This document shows, piece after piece, positions 43,293-52,255 of a stretch of 64,000 bases of DNA. Numbering within the stretch: the stretch's first letter is position 1; each line of letters begins with the position of its first letter. Source of the stretch: RGIG7179 sp051893555 (GTDB taxonomy: Bacteria > Bacillota > Clostridia > Peptostreptococcales > Anaerovoracaceae); NCBI GenBank assembly GCA_051893555.1, contig JBJFHL010000019.1, positions 1-64,000 of the forward strand, given 5' to 3'. Both the position numbers and the translations under genes were made by a program. The notes beneath the pieces are model-generated. The model had not been told where the DNA came from and did not search any database. It worked only from the letters and a program-made list of their open reading frames with translations.

Positions 43293-44167
43293 ATACCATT
43301 TCGAATACAGCAGATGCGCTGGAAATCCGCGGTCTGCGGAAGGACTTCGGCGATTTCAGCCTGCAGGATGTGGACCTGACCGTCCCTGCCGGCTCTGTGG
43401 TGGGCCTGATCGGAGAAAACGGCGCCGGAAAGACCACCACCATTAAGACGGCCATGGAGCTGCTTCACCGAGACAGCGGCAGCGTGAAATTTTTCGGAAA
43501 GGAGCTGGCCGCAGATCCCAACGGCATCCGTGAGAAAATCAGCGTGGTTTTCGACACGCCCCATTTCAGCCCGAATCTGAACATGAAGCATGCGGAAGCT
43601 ATCTGCAGTTCCATCTACCGCAGTTGGGACCGGCAGACGTGGGAAACCTGCATGCAGAAGTTCAATCTGCCGCAGAAAAAACCGCTGAAGGACTTCAGTA
43701 AGGGCATGAAGATGAAGTTCAATCTGGCGGTGGGCCTGTCTCACCATGCCAGCCTGCTGATCCTTGACGAACCCACATCGGGCCTGGATCCCGTCATGCG
43801 GGACGACATACTGGATATTTTCCTGGATTTCATGCAGGACGAAAGCCATGCGATTCTGCTGTCCTCCCATATCACAACCGATCTGGAAAAAATCGCCGAC
43901 TACATCGCCTTCCTCCACGAAGGGAAACTGATCTTCTGCCTGCCGAAGGACCAGCTGCTGTACCAGTACGGCGTGATACGGTGCAGCCGCTCGGATTTTG
44001 CAAAGATCCGTCCGGAAGACATGGTGGCATGGCGCATGGAAGATTACCAGTGCAGCGTGCTGACGTGCGACCGGCAGGGGGCCGGAAGGAGATATCCGGA
44101 GCTGGTCATCGATGCACCGACCATCGAGGAAATCATGCTGTTTTATGTGAAAGGAGAGCGGAAATGA
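43289..44167 (+). CDS. ABC transporter ATP-binding protein
   Basis: This 292-residue ABC-2 exporter-type ATPase has Walker A G-E-N-G-A-G-K-T-T near residues 41-49. The signature region is altered, reading F-S-K-G-M-K-M-K in place of L-S-G-G-Q, as is usual in this exporter class, and Walker B L-L-I-L-D-E-P-T-S-G-L-D is intact. About 70 further residues form an accessory C-terminal domain. It pairs with the permease that overlaps it by four bases (ATGA) and is controlled by the YtrA-type regulator in front. Confidence 0.93.
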   Translation: MNTISNTADALEIRGLRKDFGDFSLQDVDLTVPAGSVVGLIGENGAGKTTTIKTAMELLHRDSGSVKFFGKELAADPNGIREKISVVFDTPHFSPNLNMKHAEAICSSIYRSWDRQTWETCMQKFNLPQKKPLKDFSKGMKMKFNLAVGLSHHASLLILDEPTSGLDPVMRDDILDIFLDFMQDESHAILLSSHITTDLEKIADYIAFLHEGKLIFCLPKDQLLYQYGVIRCSRSDFAKIRPEDMVAWRMEDYQCSVLTCDRQGAGRRYPELVIDAPTIEEIMLFYVKGERK

Positions 44168-44802
44168 AGGGGCTTATTCTAAAAGATATCTGCAATCAGC
44201 TGGGGCAGCTGAAGGCATTTGCCATGATGCTCGTGATTTTTATCGTCTGTTTTGCCACCTCGTCGGAAGGCACGTTGATTATCATGTGCGCGGTGTACGC
44301 CACGGTGATGATCATCAGCAATCTGGCCATGGACGAAAACAGTCAGTGGGAAATTTTTGCCCTGACTATGCCGGTGACCCGGCGTCAGCTTGTCCTCGCA
44401 AAATATATCGTCGCCATGTTCTATGCGCTGCTGGGGATCGTGGTGGGTACGGTGGCTACGCTGGTGATCCGTATCTTTGGCTTCAGTTCAGGAGATGCCA
44501 CCCTCTGGGAGCTGCTGCAGATTTCCCTGATCGGTATGGTCATTGCGGCGATTTTCATCGCCCTGCTGCTGCCGGTGGACTTCAAGTACGGCGTCCAGAA
44601 GGGGCGTCTGTTGCTCTTCGGCGTGGCGGCCTTCATCGGCGGAGGCGGCGTGCTGCTGTCCGGAAAAGAAGAGATGCTGGACGGCTTCTTCCGCCGGTTC
44701 AGCGGCACAGCCGGCGGGCTGTTCTTCGGTGCGCTGACACTGCTGCTGCTTCTGATCTCCTTCACCATCAGCAGCCGGATCATGGAAAAGAAGGAATTCT
44801 GA
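44164..44802 (+). CDS. ABC-2 type membrane permease
   Basis: This 212-residue integral membrane protein has about six transmembrane helices and a conserved exporter-like segment reading M-P-V-T-R-R-Q-L-V-L-A-K-Y after the second helix. It resembles ABC-2_trans permeases of the YtrC/SdpB-like kind found in GntR-ABC operons. Start ATG 44164 has AAGGAGAG upstream and overlaps the ATPase stop. The substrate is unknown; in related systems it is a peptide antibiotic or a lipid-linked molecule. A strong terminator follows. Confidence 0.88.
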   Translation: MKGLILKDICNQLGQLKAFAMMLVIFIVCFATSSEGTLIIMCAVYATVMIISNLAMDENSQWEIFALTMPVTRRQLVLAKYIVAMFYALLGIVVGTVATLVIRIFGFSSGDATLWELLQISLIGMVIAAIFIALLLPVDFKYGVQKGRLLLFGVAAFIGGGGVLLSGKEEMLDGFFRRFSGTAGGLFFGALTLLLLLISFTISSRIMEKKEF

Positions 44803-44838
44803 CGGGAACCTCTTTCTTTCCGGCAGATTCTGTGATAC

Positions 44839-44871
44839 AATACCTTTGGTCATTGGACCGAAGGTATTTTT
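44839..44871 (+). terminator. terminator of the GntR-ABC operon
   Basis: AATACCTTTGGTC and GACCGAAGGTATT form a 13-bp stem with one mismatch (T opposite G) and an ATTG loop, followed by a T run. Confidence 0.9.
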
Positions 44872-44909
44872 AATGAAAATATTTCATGGAAACAGGTAAG
44901 GAAAAAAGA

Positions 44910-46190
44910 ATGGGTGAAAACATACTGGAAAAGGTAAAACAGCTGGAAACGCTGTTCGGTAAATACGAGATTACAGGCCGGGAGCTGATGCAGGTCCGCG
45001 CCCTGGCAGATAAGATAGAAAAACAGGAAATGACTGTCTCCGTCATCGGTCAGTTCAAACGGGGAAAGAGTACCCTGGTAAACGGCATTCTGGGGGATAA
45101 GGTGATGCCGGTGGGTATCGTGCCGGTGACTGCCGTGGTGACTACCGTGAAGTACGGTGAGGAAAAGACTGCGCGGGTGCATTTTGAGAATGGGGCGGTG
45201 GTGACCTGCAGCTTCGACGAGATCGGCGGCTACATTAACGAGCAGGAGAATCAGGACAACCGTCTCGGCGTTTCCCGGGTGGAACTTTCGGTGCCGGCGG
45301 ATTTCCTGAAGACGGGGATCACCCTGGTGGACACGCCGGGCGTGGGCTCGGTCCATCAGAAAAACTCCGACGCTGCCTACGCTTTCGTGAAGGAGAGCGA
45401 TGCAGTGATCTTCCTGCTGTCGGTGGACAGTCCCATCAACCAGATCGAGATCGAATTCCTGGAAAAGACCCGGGCCTTCGCTTCGAAATTCTATTTCGCT
45501 GTCAATAAGGCGGACATTGTGGATGAGGAGGATCTGGAAGCCTACCTGACCTACTGCCGCCGGCTCATTGCCAAACTGATGGAAGTGGACGAGATCCAGC
45601 TGTTTGCCGTCAGTGCCAAGAAGCAAACCGGCCTTACGGAACTGGAAGAAGCGGTGGAGCGGGACTGCCGGCAGAAGGCGGCGGACATCATTCAGGCGTC
45701 CGTGCGGTTGAAACTGCGGGACATCGTCCAGAGTGCGCTGCATCAGATTACCCTGTATCGGACTGCCCTCAGCATGACCGGGGACGAATTCGAAGAAAAG
45801 TTCGGTCAGATGCACCAGACCTTTACGGCAGTGCAGGAAGAGGCAGCGGCCTTCGGGCAGGAGTTCGCCGGAAACGGGGCAATGCTCCAGGCACAGTTGA
45901 ATCAGTTCAAGAACCAGCTTTCGGACAAAGTGCAGCAGCTGTTTGGCATTGAATATCATTATGATCTGCCGGAGGTGGAGCTGGATGAAACGGTGGTCGG
46001 CAGCGGTCTGGATCAGGCGGTGTTCCTCCACCAGACGGATCAGTTGTGTGAAGAACTGTCCCGGACGCTGAACACCATCTTCATGTACCGGGAAGAAAAC
46101 GCCTATACGGTGGTACGACGCATCAACGACCTGAACCGGCTGGTGCGGAGTCTGGCCCGGATGCGCAGCGAGCTGGCAGCAGAAGAATAA
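44910..46190 (+). CDS. dynamin-family GTPase
   Basis: The 426-residue protein has a GTPase domain with G1 G47-Q-F-K-R-G-K-S54, a G2 threonine region V-P-V-T-A-V-V-T, G3 D-T-P-G-V-G-S near residue 143 and G4 N-K-A-D near 200. About 180 residues of helical stalk follow. Bacterial dynamin-like proteins remodel or bind membranes, but this is short compared with DynA and lacks a clear membrane anchor. ATG 44910 is chosen for its AAGGA site; an ATG at 44886 has none. It stands alone between two terminators. Confidence 0.88.
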   Translation: MGENILEKVKQLETLFGKYEITGRELMQVRALADKIEKQEMTVSVIGQFKRGKSTLVNGILGDKVMPVGIVPVTAVVTTVKYGEEKTARVHFENGAVVTCSFDEIGGYINEQENQDNRLGVSRVELSVPADFLKTGITLVDTPGVGSVHQKNSDAAYAFVKESDAVIFLLSVDSPINQIEIEFLEKTRAFASKFYFAVNKADIVDEEDLEAYLTYCRRLIAKLMEVDEIQLFAVSAKKQTGLTELEEAVERDCRQKAADIIQASVRLKLRDIVQSALHQITLYRTALSMTGDEFEEKFGQMHQTFTAVQEEAAAFGQEFAGNGAMLQAQLNQFKNQLSDKVQQLFGIEYHYDLPEVELDETVVGSGLDQAVFLHQTDQLCEELSRTLNTIFMYREENAYTVVRRINDLNRLVRSLARMRSELAAEE

Positions 46191-46214
46191 AACGAAGGAA
46201 AACACTTTTTCCGT

Positions 46215-46255
46215 ATGAAAGGCACAGCGTAAAAACTGTGCCTGTTTCATTTTTT
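46215..46255 (+). terminator. terminator after the dynamin-like gene
   Basis: GGCACAG (46221) and CTGTGCC (46236) pair, and after a two-base bulge ATGAAA/TTTCAT extends the stem. Six T follow. Confidence 0.8.
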
Positions 46256-46339
46256 AAGAAAGAATTAAGAATTTTCTACTGCTTTTTTTTCGCAAGATTC
46301 GTTAAGATACAGATATAGAAGAAATGAAAGGACGGAACC

Positions 46340-47047
46340 ATGGAAAAGGAAAAAATACTGATTGTGGACGATAACCGGGAGATTGTGGATTCTCTGGGGA
46401 AGCTTCTGGCTTATGAGGGATATGAGATTCTGACGGCGTATGACGGAATGGAGGCTCTGGATGTTTTGGAAAAAAGTCCGGTGGATCTGATCCTGCTGGA
46501 TGTGATGATGCCCAGGCTGAACGGGCTGTCCACATTGATGAAAATCCGGGAGCGCTGTAAGATTCCTGCCATTATCCTGTCCGCGAAAACCGAAGAGAGT
46601 GACAAGGTGTCCGGCCTGATGCTGGGTGCGGATGACTATATCAGCAAACCGTATCATCCGGCGGAACTCATTGCACGGGTGAAGGCGCAGCTGCGGCGTT
46701 ATCATGCCTGGGGAGGCAGCGGTCCAAAAGAAGATGCGGATACACTGGTGAACGGCGGACTGGTACTTGACCGAAAACGGAGGCTTGTGGTGGCGGACGG
46801 CAGGGAGCAGCATCTCACAGCCACAGAATATAAGATTCTGGAACTTCTGATGGAGCATCCGGGACAGGTTTTTCCGGCAGAGCAGATCTACACACTGGTC
46901 TGGAAGGAGGAAGCGGATTATGCGGTAGAAAATACCGTTATGGTTCATATCCGGCATATTCGGGAAAAAATAGAAATCGACGCAAAAAATCCAAAATACT
47001 TAAAGGTGGTGTGGGGCATTGGTTACAAAATGGAAAAATTCAGTTAG
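46340..47047 (+). CDS. OmpR-family response regulator
   Basis: The 235-residue protein has a receiver domain with D10-D11, the phosphoacceptor D54 in L-L-D-V-M-M-P, and the conserved K in I-S-K-P-Y. A winged-helix DNA-binding domain (about 135-235) follows, with L-T-A-T-E-Y-K-I-L-E-L-L and V-H-I-R-H-I-R-E-K-I. The histidine kinase gene overlaps its end by 29 bases. It heads the five-gene operon with YfhO, GtrA and a glycosyltransferase, so regulation of surface glycosylation, perhaps including its own operon, is likely. Confidence 0.95.
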   Translation: MEKEKILIVDDNREIVDSLGKLLAYEGYEILTAYDGMEALDVLEKSPVDLILLDVMMPRLNGLSTLMKIRERCKIPAIILSAKTEESDKVSGLMLGADDYISKPYHPAELIARVKAQLRRYHAWGGSGPKEDADTLVNGGLVLDRKRRLVVADGREQHLTATEYKILELLMEHPGQVFPAEQIYTLVWKEEADYAVENTVMVHIRHIREKIEIDAKNPKYLKVVWGIGYKMEKFS

Positions 47048-48320
47048 GCGCGGATCGGCATGGGCGAAGGAATATCGGCATCTGATTCTGGCAGGCATCT
47101 GTGTGACACTGGGAATGCTGCTTTTGGCGACACTCTTCTGGGAGGCGTACTGGACCTCTACCCGGACCGTGTGGTTCTTTGGTCTGATCGCCAATGGGTT
47201 TCTGGGACGAGGACTGTGGGGAATATTTGCCTTCTGGTTGAATCGGGCTTATGGGCAGTGGCATCCGGATGGCTCCGGCGGAATGGAAGACTATGCGCAG
47301 TGGAAAAGTATGCGGCAGCACCTGCAGAAAGAACTTGCCCTGGTCTTTGGGCTTGTGTTTTTCATTGCAGTGCTGTTCTTCCTGTATCTTCTGACCAGCA
47401 ACACAGCCTATTACCGTTTTCTGAACCTGTCGATCGGATATCTGTTTCTGTTTACAGTGATTCTGCAGTATGGTCTCTGTCAGGTGTCCGCATTCCGGTT
47501 TCTGCAGAGACTGCTGGATCAGATTGCAGCCGGGATGATGGAAGTCAGCCGGCAGCGCCTGGCAGAGGCGGTGCAGATGGAACGGGAAAGTATCGAAAAG
47601 GCAGCCAGGAGCGAACGGCTGAAGGTGGATTTGATTTCCAATGTGTCCCACGACCTGAAGACGCCCCTGACCTCTATGGTGGGATATATTGAACTGCTGA
47701 AAAAAGAAGATCTGGATTCGGTGAGCCGGGATTATGTCGATGTCATTTCCGACAAGGCGGAGAAACTGAAAAGTATGATCGAGAGCCTCTTCAGTCTGGC
47801 CAAGGCAAGCAGCGGCAACGTGCAGCTTACGATGGAAACGGTGGAATTGAATATGCTTCTGGAGCAGATTCTGGCAGACATGGAGGATCCGATCCGCAGC
47901 AGCAGACTGGAATTCGTGAAATGGATGACTGCGGAGGATACCCATATGGTCAGCGATCATGTCCATCTGTACCGGATCTGCCAGAATCTGATTGAGAATG
48001 TGCTGAAATATGCAGCGGGAGGAACCAGAGCTTTCATAAAGACCTGGGTCGAAGCAGCGGACACCGCCGCAGAGGACAGAATCTGGCTGGAGATCACCAA
48101 TACGTCCGGCTACCGCATGGATTTCACGAAGGAGGATATCGTGGAACGATTCGCTCGGGGCGACAAGGCACGCAGTACGGAAGGAAACGGACTGGGTCTG
48201 GCCATTGTCAGCACATATACCGGAGCGCTTGGAGGCAGTTTCGATATTCAGATTGACTGCGATCAGTTTCGTGTCCAGCTTTCCTTCCCGCGGGGAAAAA
48301 CGGATCGGAGCGAAACATGA
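47019..48320 (+). CDS. sensor histidine kinase
   Basis: This 433-residue kinase has several N-terminal membrane helices (about 20-40, 48-75, 108-131 and 137-160) with only short extracellular loops, so it resembles intramembrane-sensing kinases that respond to envelope stress. The HisKA phosphoacceptor is H211 in N-V-S-H-D-L-K-T-P-L. The HATPase domain has N-L-I-E-N-V-L-K-Y and ends with G-N-G-L-G-L-A-I-V. The likely start is TTG 47019, after a GGTGG box, overlapping the response regulator by 29 bases. Its end overlaps the YfhO-family gene as ATGA. Confidence 0.92.
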   Translation: MVTKWKNSVRRGSAWAKEYRHLILAGICVTLGMLLLATLFWEAYWTSTRTVWFFGLIANGFLGRGLWGIFAFWLNRAYGQWHPDGSGGMEDYAQWKSMRQHLQKELALVFGLVFFIAVLFFLYLLTSNTAYYRFLNLSIGYLFLFTVILQYGLCQVSAFRFLQRLLDQIAAGMMEVSRQRLAEAVQMERESIEKAARSERLKVDLISNVSHDLKTPLTSMVGYIELLKKEDLDSVSRDYVDVISDKAEKLKSMIESLFSLAKASSGNVQLTMETVELNMLLEQILADMEDPIRSSRLEFVKWMTAEDTHMVSDHVHLYRICQNLIENVLKYAAGGTRAFIKTWVEAADTAAEDRIWLEITNTSGYRMDFTKEDIVERFARGDKARSTEGNGLGLAIVSTYTGALGGSFDIQIDCDQFRVQLSFPRGKTDRSET

Positions 48321-50611
48321 AGCGGTTGATGGCAAACACAGAAAAGAAGACAACTGACGGACCGGTGCTTCTGTGGCTGGGAGGACTGGAACTGCTGACC
48401 CTGTTTCTGCTGCTTCTTCCGGCGGTCTGCAGCGGTTCCTTTTTCGGCTCGGAAGGGGACTGGTACAGTCAGCATGTGGGGGCAGCAGAACTGCTTCGCC
48501 AGACCATGCTGGAGCAGGGGACTCTGTTTCCACAATTCGTCCCGGCGGGGGGAGGAAGCAATCTCTATGATTTCGCCTATTACGGATTTCTGCGGCCGGA
48601 TGTGGTGCTGTCCTGTCTGATTCCGCAAGTGGAAATGAAATATGTGATCGCCGGGTACAGCATTCTGGAGGTTCTGGCCAGCGGGGGGATCTGTTTTTTC
48701 TGGCTTACTTCCCAAAATCTGTCCTCCCGGCTTTCCTTCTGCGGCGGGCTGCTTCTGGTTTCTGCGGCATGCTTTTTTCACGCCCATCATCAGATCATGT
48801 TTGTCAATTATATGCCGTTTCTTCTGCTGGCACTTATGGGCGTGGACCGCATCGTCCTGCAGAAGGGAAACAGCCTGCTGACCGTTTCTCTGCTGATGAT
48901 CGCCCTGCACAGTTTTTATTATCTGCCGGTCTGCCTTCTGGTCTGCGGAATGTACGCAGCATACCGACTGGCAAGTTGGGAAGAAAGCAGAAGTGAAAAC
49001 GCTGCAGCTCTGCTGAGGAAAACCGTGATGCAGGGACTTCTTGCAGCTGTGCTGGCCGTGGCCATGGCAGGGGTTCTGCTGCTTCCTGCCGCACTGGATA
49101 TTCTGGACGGATCCAAGGATGCCGGAAGCTTCCGGCAGATTCCGCTGCAGCCAGTGGATGTCACATTCAAAAGCCTGCTGTACCAGCCCTACGGATGCGG
49201 GATGACCTGTTTCGCGCTGCTGTGCCTTGTGTCGGCGCTGGTACGCAGGCGGGACAAGCTCCGGTTTCTGGCAGCTGCTGTACTGTCCTGTCTGATGATC
49301 CCTGCCGTCTGGCTGGTTCTGAACGGATTTCTGTATGCCCGGCCAAAAATTCTGATTCCACTGGTACCTCTCATTGTTTTCATCTGCTGTCAGCAGATGA
49401 AAGCATTCCGATTGGAGGAAAGCAGGAGAGGAAGATTGCTGCCGCTGATTCTGATTCCGGCGGTTCTGGTCAGTCTGCTGGTGAACTGCAGTGAAAACTG
49501 GATTCCCGCAGACGATGACCGACAGAACCCTGCGGTGCTGCAACAACTGGAAACCTGTATCAGCCCGGAGGATGCTGCATGCTATCGCATGGAGATCCTT
49601 TCCGACAGCCTGGTAAACTGCAATCTGCCGGTTTCCCGGGGTGAGGGGAGCCGACTGCAGCTTCTGGGCAGAACCGCAATGTATTCCTCCGTTTCCAGCA
49701 GTTTGTACAGCCGTTTCTACTGTGATGGGATCGGAAATCCAATTTCCATTCAGAACCGGGTTGCACTTCTTCCCGCTGAAAATCCGGTGTTTCTCTGGTT
49801 CATGGGTGTGCAGTATCTGGTGACGGAAGTGGATCAGGTACCTGCAGGTTACCGGGTCATGGCGGAAAAGAACGGGAAAGTACTTGCGGAGAACCCGGAG
49901 GTACTTCCGGTCTGCTATGGAGCATCAGCACCGCTTGCAGAGAAAGATGAACCGGAACACTTTCTGGAGATTTTTCCGTGGAACACGGCGGAGGAGAATA
50001 TGGTATCGGAGAAGGATGGAGAACTTCTGCGAATCCGGATGGATGTGGAGCAGAAAGACGGAAAAGAAGTCGTCATTTCCATTGGGAACATAAAGAACAA
50101 ACTCTCCGGCTCCAATGCGCCATATCCCAATGGAAATTCTCACTTCCAGTTCATTCTGGCGAAAGAACCGGGAAACATGCCGGAAGTGAAAGCAAGCGGC
50201 GGCAGATATTCCGTCAGCGGCGTACAGATACAGACCATGGACTGGGAGAAACGGAAAAAACAGATTGAGGAAAAGTATGATATTACCTCTGCAGCGCCGG
50301 AAACGTATGCGCCGGATGGCAGAACCATGTTTCACGGATCCGTTGCAATGAAAAAAGACGGCTGGCTTGTGACCTCGTTTCCCTATCGAGAGGGGTATGC
50401 GATTCTGGCAGACGGAAAGCCGCTGAAAGTACAAAAAGTCAACACCGCATTTGCAGGTGCAAAGTTGTCTGCAGGGGTTCATCACATAGAGGTCCGGTAT
50501 GAAGCGCCGGGTTTCCGGGAGGGTCTGGCAGTCAGCCTTGCCGGTACTGCAGCCTGGATCGCGATAACATCCGGCGAATGGATTTTGAGAAGAAAGAAGG
50601 GGAGAAAATGA
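48317..50611 (+). CDS. YfhO-family multi-pass membrane glycosyltransferase
   Basis: The 764-residue protein has about twelve membrane helices in the first 420 residues, then a large extracellular C-terminal domain (about 430-740) and a last membrane helix before a basic end. The first loop holds D48 in G-S-E-G-D-W-Y-S-Q, in the position of the catalytic acid of GT-C transferases. Bacillus YfhO transfers a sugar from a lipid carrier to lipoteichoic acid, together with a polyprenyl-phosphate glycosyltransferase (CsbB) and a flippase (GtcA). Both partners follow here. It overlaps the kinase by four bases and the GtrA gene by four. Confidence 0.88.
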   Translation: MKRLMANTEKKTTDGPVLLWLGGLELLTLFLLLLPAVCSGSFFGSEGDWYSQHVGAAELLRQTMLEQGTLFPQFVPAGGGSNLYDFAYYGFLRPDVVLSCLIPQVEMKYVIAGYSILEVLASGGICFFWLTSQNLSSRLSFCGGLLLVSAACFFHAHHQIMFVNYMPFLLLALMGVDRIVLQKGNSLLTVSLLMIALHSFYYLPVCLLVCGMYAAYRLASWEESRSENAAALLRKTVMQGLLAAVLAVAMAGVLLLPAALDILDGSKDAGSFRQIPLQPVDVTFKSLLYQPYGCGMTCFALLCLVSALVRRRDKLRFLAAAVLSCLMIPAVWLVLNGFLYARPKILIPLVPLIVFICCQQMKAFRLEESRRGRLLPLILIPAVLVSLLVNCSENWIPADDDRQNPAVLQQLETCISPEDAACYRMEILSDSLVNCNLPVSRGEGSRLQLLGRTAMYSSVSSSLYSRFYCDGIGNPISIQNRVALLPAENPVFLWFMGVQYLVTEVDQVPAGYRVMAEKNGKVLAENPEVLPVCYGASAPLAEKDEPEHFLEIFPWNTAEENMVSEKDGELLRIRMDVEQKDGKEVVISIGNIKNKLSGSNAPYPNGNSHFQFILAKEPGNMPEVKASGGRYSVSGVQIQTMDWEKRKKQIEEKYDITSAAPETYAPDGRTMFHGSVAMKKDGWLVTSFPYREGYAILADGKPLKVQKVNTAFAGAKLSAGVHHIEVRYEAPGFREGLAVSLAGTAAWIAITSGEWILRRKKGRK

Positions 50612-50997
50612 AACGAAACTGGACGGAATTGATTCGATATATTTTTACAGGGGGTGTGACGACTGCGGTCAACTATATCATCTATGGAGTATTGCTCTGC
50701 ATTGGAGTGCATTATCTGATTGCCAACAGCCTGGCATGGTGTGGTGCCGTGGTGTTTGCGTTCTGGGCGAACCGACAGTTTGTATTTCAATCCCGGGGAA
50801 ACTGGAAAAAGGAGTTTGCTGTTTTCACCGCGGCCAGAGTGGCAACCCTGGCAGCAGAAAACGTGCTTCTGGTGCTGCTCATACAGGGGGGAGGCATGAC
50901 AGAATGTATTGCAAAAATTCTGGTAAGCGTTGTAACGGTCGTATTGAATTATGTGGTATGCAAAGTTGGTATTTTTCGGGAGGCAGGTCATGAGTAA
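50608..50997 (+). CDS. GtrA/GtcA-family membrane protein, candidate lipid-sugar flippase
   Basis: This 129-residue protein has four transmembrane helices and the GtrA-type features F-x-x-G-G-V-T-T-A-V-N-Y near the start, then A-F-W-A-N-R-Q-F-V-F and a final V-V-L-N-Y helix. GtrA proteins are thought to flip polyprenyl-phosphate sugars across the membrane. The start chosen at 50608 has an AAGGGGAG site and overlaps the upstream stop (ATGA). The following glycosyltransferase overlaps its end by eight bases. All three genes are translationally coupled. Confidence 0.9.
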   Translation: MKRNWTELIRYIFTGGVTTAVNYIIYGVLLCIGVHYLIANSLAWCGAVVFAFWANRQFVFQSRGNWKKEFAVFTAARVATLAAENVLLVLLIQGGGMTECIAKILVSVVTVVLNYVVCKVGIFREAGHE

Positions 50998-51901
50998 ACT
51001 GAGTGTGATTGTTCCGTGCTATAATGAAGAGGCGGCGGCAGAACGTTTCCTGCAGGAAACCGGCAGGGTGCTGGAGCAGATGACGATGGAAGAAGAACGG
51101 AAGAAGCGGGCGTTTTCGTATGAGATCCTGTTCGTTGATGACGGCAGCAGCGACGGAACAGCGGAGGTGCTGCGGAAACTGGCAGAGGAAAACAGCCGGG
51201 TGCGTTATGTGATCTTTTCACGGAATTTCGGAAAGGAAGCGGCGATGTATGCAGGTCTGCAGGAAGCAGAAGGGGATTTGTGTGTGATCATGGATGCAGA
51301 TCTGCAGCATCCGCCGGCGCTGCTTCCGGAAATGTACCGCAGAATCACAGAAGAAGGCTATGACTGCTGCGGTGGGAAGCGGCAGGGGCGAGAAGGAGAG
51401 GGGGTCATCCGAAAGAATCTGTCAGAGATGTATTATCGTGTTTACCGGGGGCTGACCGGTATGAAAACGGAAAGCGGCTGCGGAGATTTCCGTATGATGA
51501 AACGGCAGATGGCAGAAGCCATTCTGTCCATGAAAGAACGAAATCGCTATATGAATGGAATTTTCAGTTTTGTGGGATTTCAAACCTGCTGGATTCCCTA
51601 TGCGAATGTGGAGCGAACAGAAGGCGTCAGCAAGTGGAATCTCCGGAAGCTGTTTTCCTATGCGGCAGATGGAATTCTGGCTTTTTCCACCCTGCCGCTG
51701 AAGACAGCAGGATTTCTCGCCGCGTTCCTGCTTCTGGGCGGTCTGCTCTGCCTGTTTCCGGGGAAGAATCCGGCAGTGGGTATCGTCCTTCTGGCTGCAG
51801 GGCTGCAGATGGGATATCTGCAGATTCTGGGAAGCTATCTGGCGCGGGACTGTATGGAAAACCGACAGCGGCCGGTCTATATTGTACGGGAAAAAGGGTG
51901 A
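50990..51901 (+). CDS. family 2 polyprenyl-phosphate glycosyltransferase (CsbB/GtrB type)
   Basis: The 303-residue protein has an N-terminal GT-A domain of the DPM1-like group: V-I-V-P-C-Y-N-E-E at residues 6-14, V-D-D-G-S-S-D-G-T near 45 and the D-A-D-L-Q-H-P motif near 103. Two C-terminal transmembrane helices (about 230-255 and 260-285) are followed by a basic tail. Such enzymes load a sugar onto undecaprenyl phosphate on the cytoplasmic face. ATG 50990 follows a GGAGGCAGG site. It is the last gene of the two-component/glycosylation operon. Confidence 0.92.
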   Translation: MSKLSVIVPCYNEEAAAERFLQETGRVLEQMTMEEERKKRAFSYEILFVDDGSSDGTAEVLRKLAEENSRVRYVIFSRNFGKEAAMYAGLQEAEGDLCVIMDADLQHPPALLPEMYRRITEEGYDCCGGKRQGREGEGVIRKNLSEMYYRVYRGLTGMKTESGCGDFRMMKRQMAEAILSMKERNRYMNGIFSFVGFQTCWIPYANVERTEGVSKWNLRKLFSYAADGILAFSTLPLKTAGFLAAFLLLGGLLCLFPGKNPAVGIVLLAAGLQMGYLQILGSYLARDCMENRQRPVYIVREKG

Positions 51902-51925
51902 TTTGGAAATCTTTCATTCAGGGGG

Positions 51926-51954
51926 TTACATAACATCGAACTTTGTGATAGAAT
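51926..51954 (+). promoter_or_regulatory. promoter before the cobalamin riboswitch
   Basis: TTACAT (51926) and TAGAAT (51949) are separated by 17 bp, about 30 bases before the riboswitch. Confidence 0.6.
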
Positions 51955-51980
51955 AAGAGCGATTTAATAATTGAAGATTC

Positions 51981-52157
51981 TTTTCATGTTCTTTCCTTCG
52001 ATGCATGTCGGAAGGAAGGCTAAGAGGGAAGCAGGTGAGAGTCCTGCACGGTTCCCGCCGCTGTATGGGAGAAGTTCCGGCCGAATGCCACTGGAAACGC
52101 AGTTTCCGGGAAGGTGGTCGGGGCGATGATACCTGAGTCAGAAGACCTGCATGAAAA
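51981..52157 (+). promoter_or_regulatory. cobalamin riboswitch
   Basis: The closing stem TTTTCATG (51981) pairs with CATGAAAA (52150). Inside are the conserved blocks GGGAAGCAGGTGAGAGTCC, CGGTTCCCGCC-x-CTGTA (52049-52066), the B12-box core GCCACTGG (52087-52094), GGGAAGG, and the end GAGTCAGAAGACCTGC (52134-52149). A terminator follows at 52207, so B12 binding probably ends transcription early. It controls the ECF transporter behind it. Confidence 0.95.
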
Positions 52158-52206
52158 TACTGTAGGCCGCGGTGACTCGGCCGGATCAGAAAAAGCGTAA
52201 AAATTC

Positions 52207-52235
52207 GGGCTGCGGCTTTTGCTGTGGCCCTTTTT
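52207..52235 (+). terminator. riboswitch terminator
   Basis: GGGCTGCGGC and GCTGTGGCCC form a ten-pair stem with several G-U pairs and a TTTT loop, followed by five T. It lies between the riboswitch and the first gene as the expression platform. Confidence 0.78.
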
Positions 52236-52255
52236 CTATTCAGGAGAGAATATTG

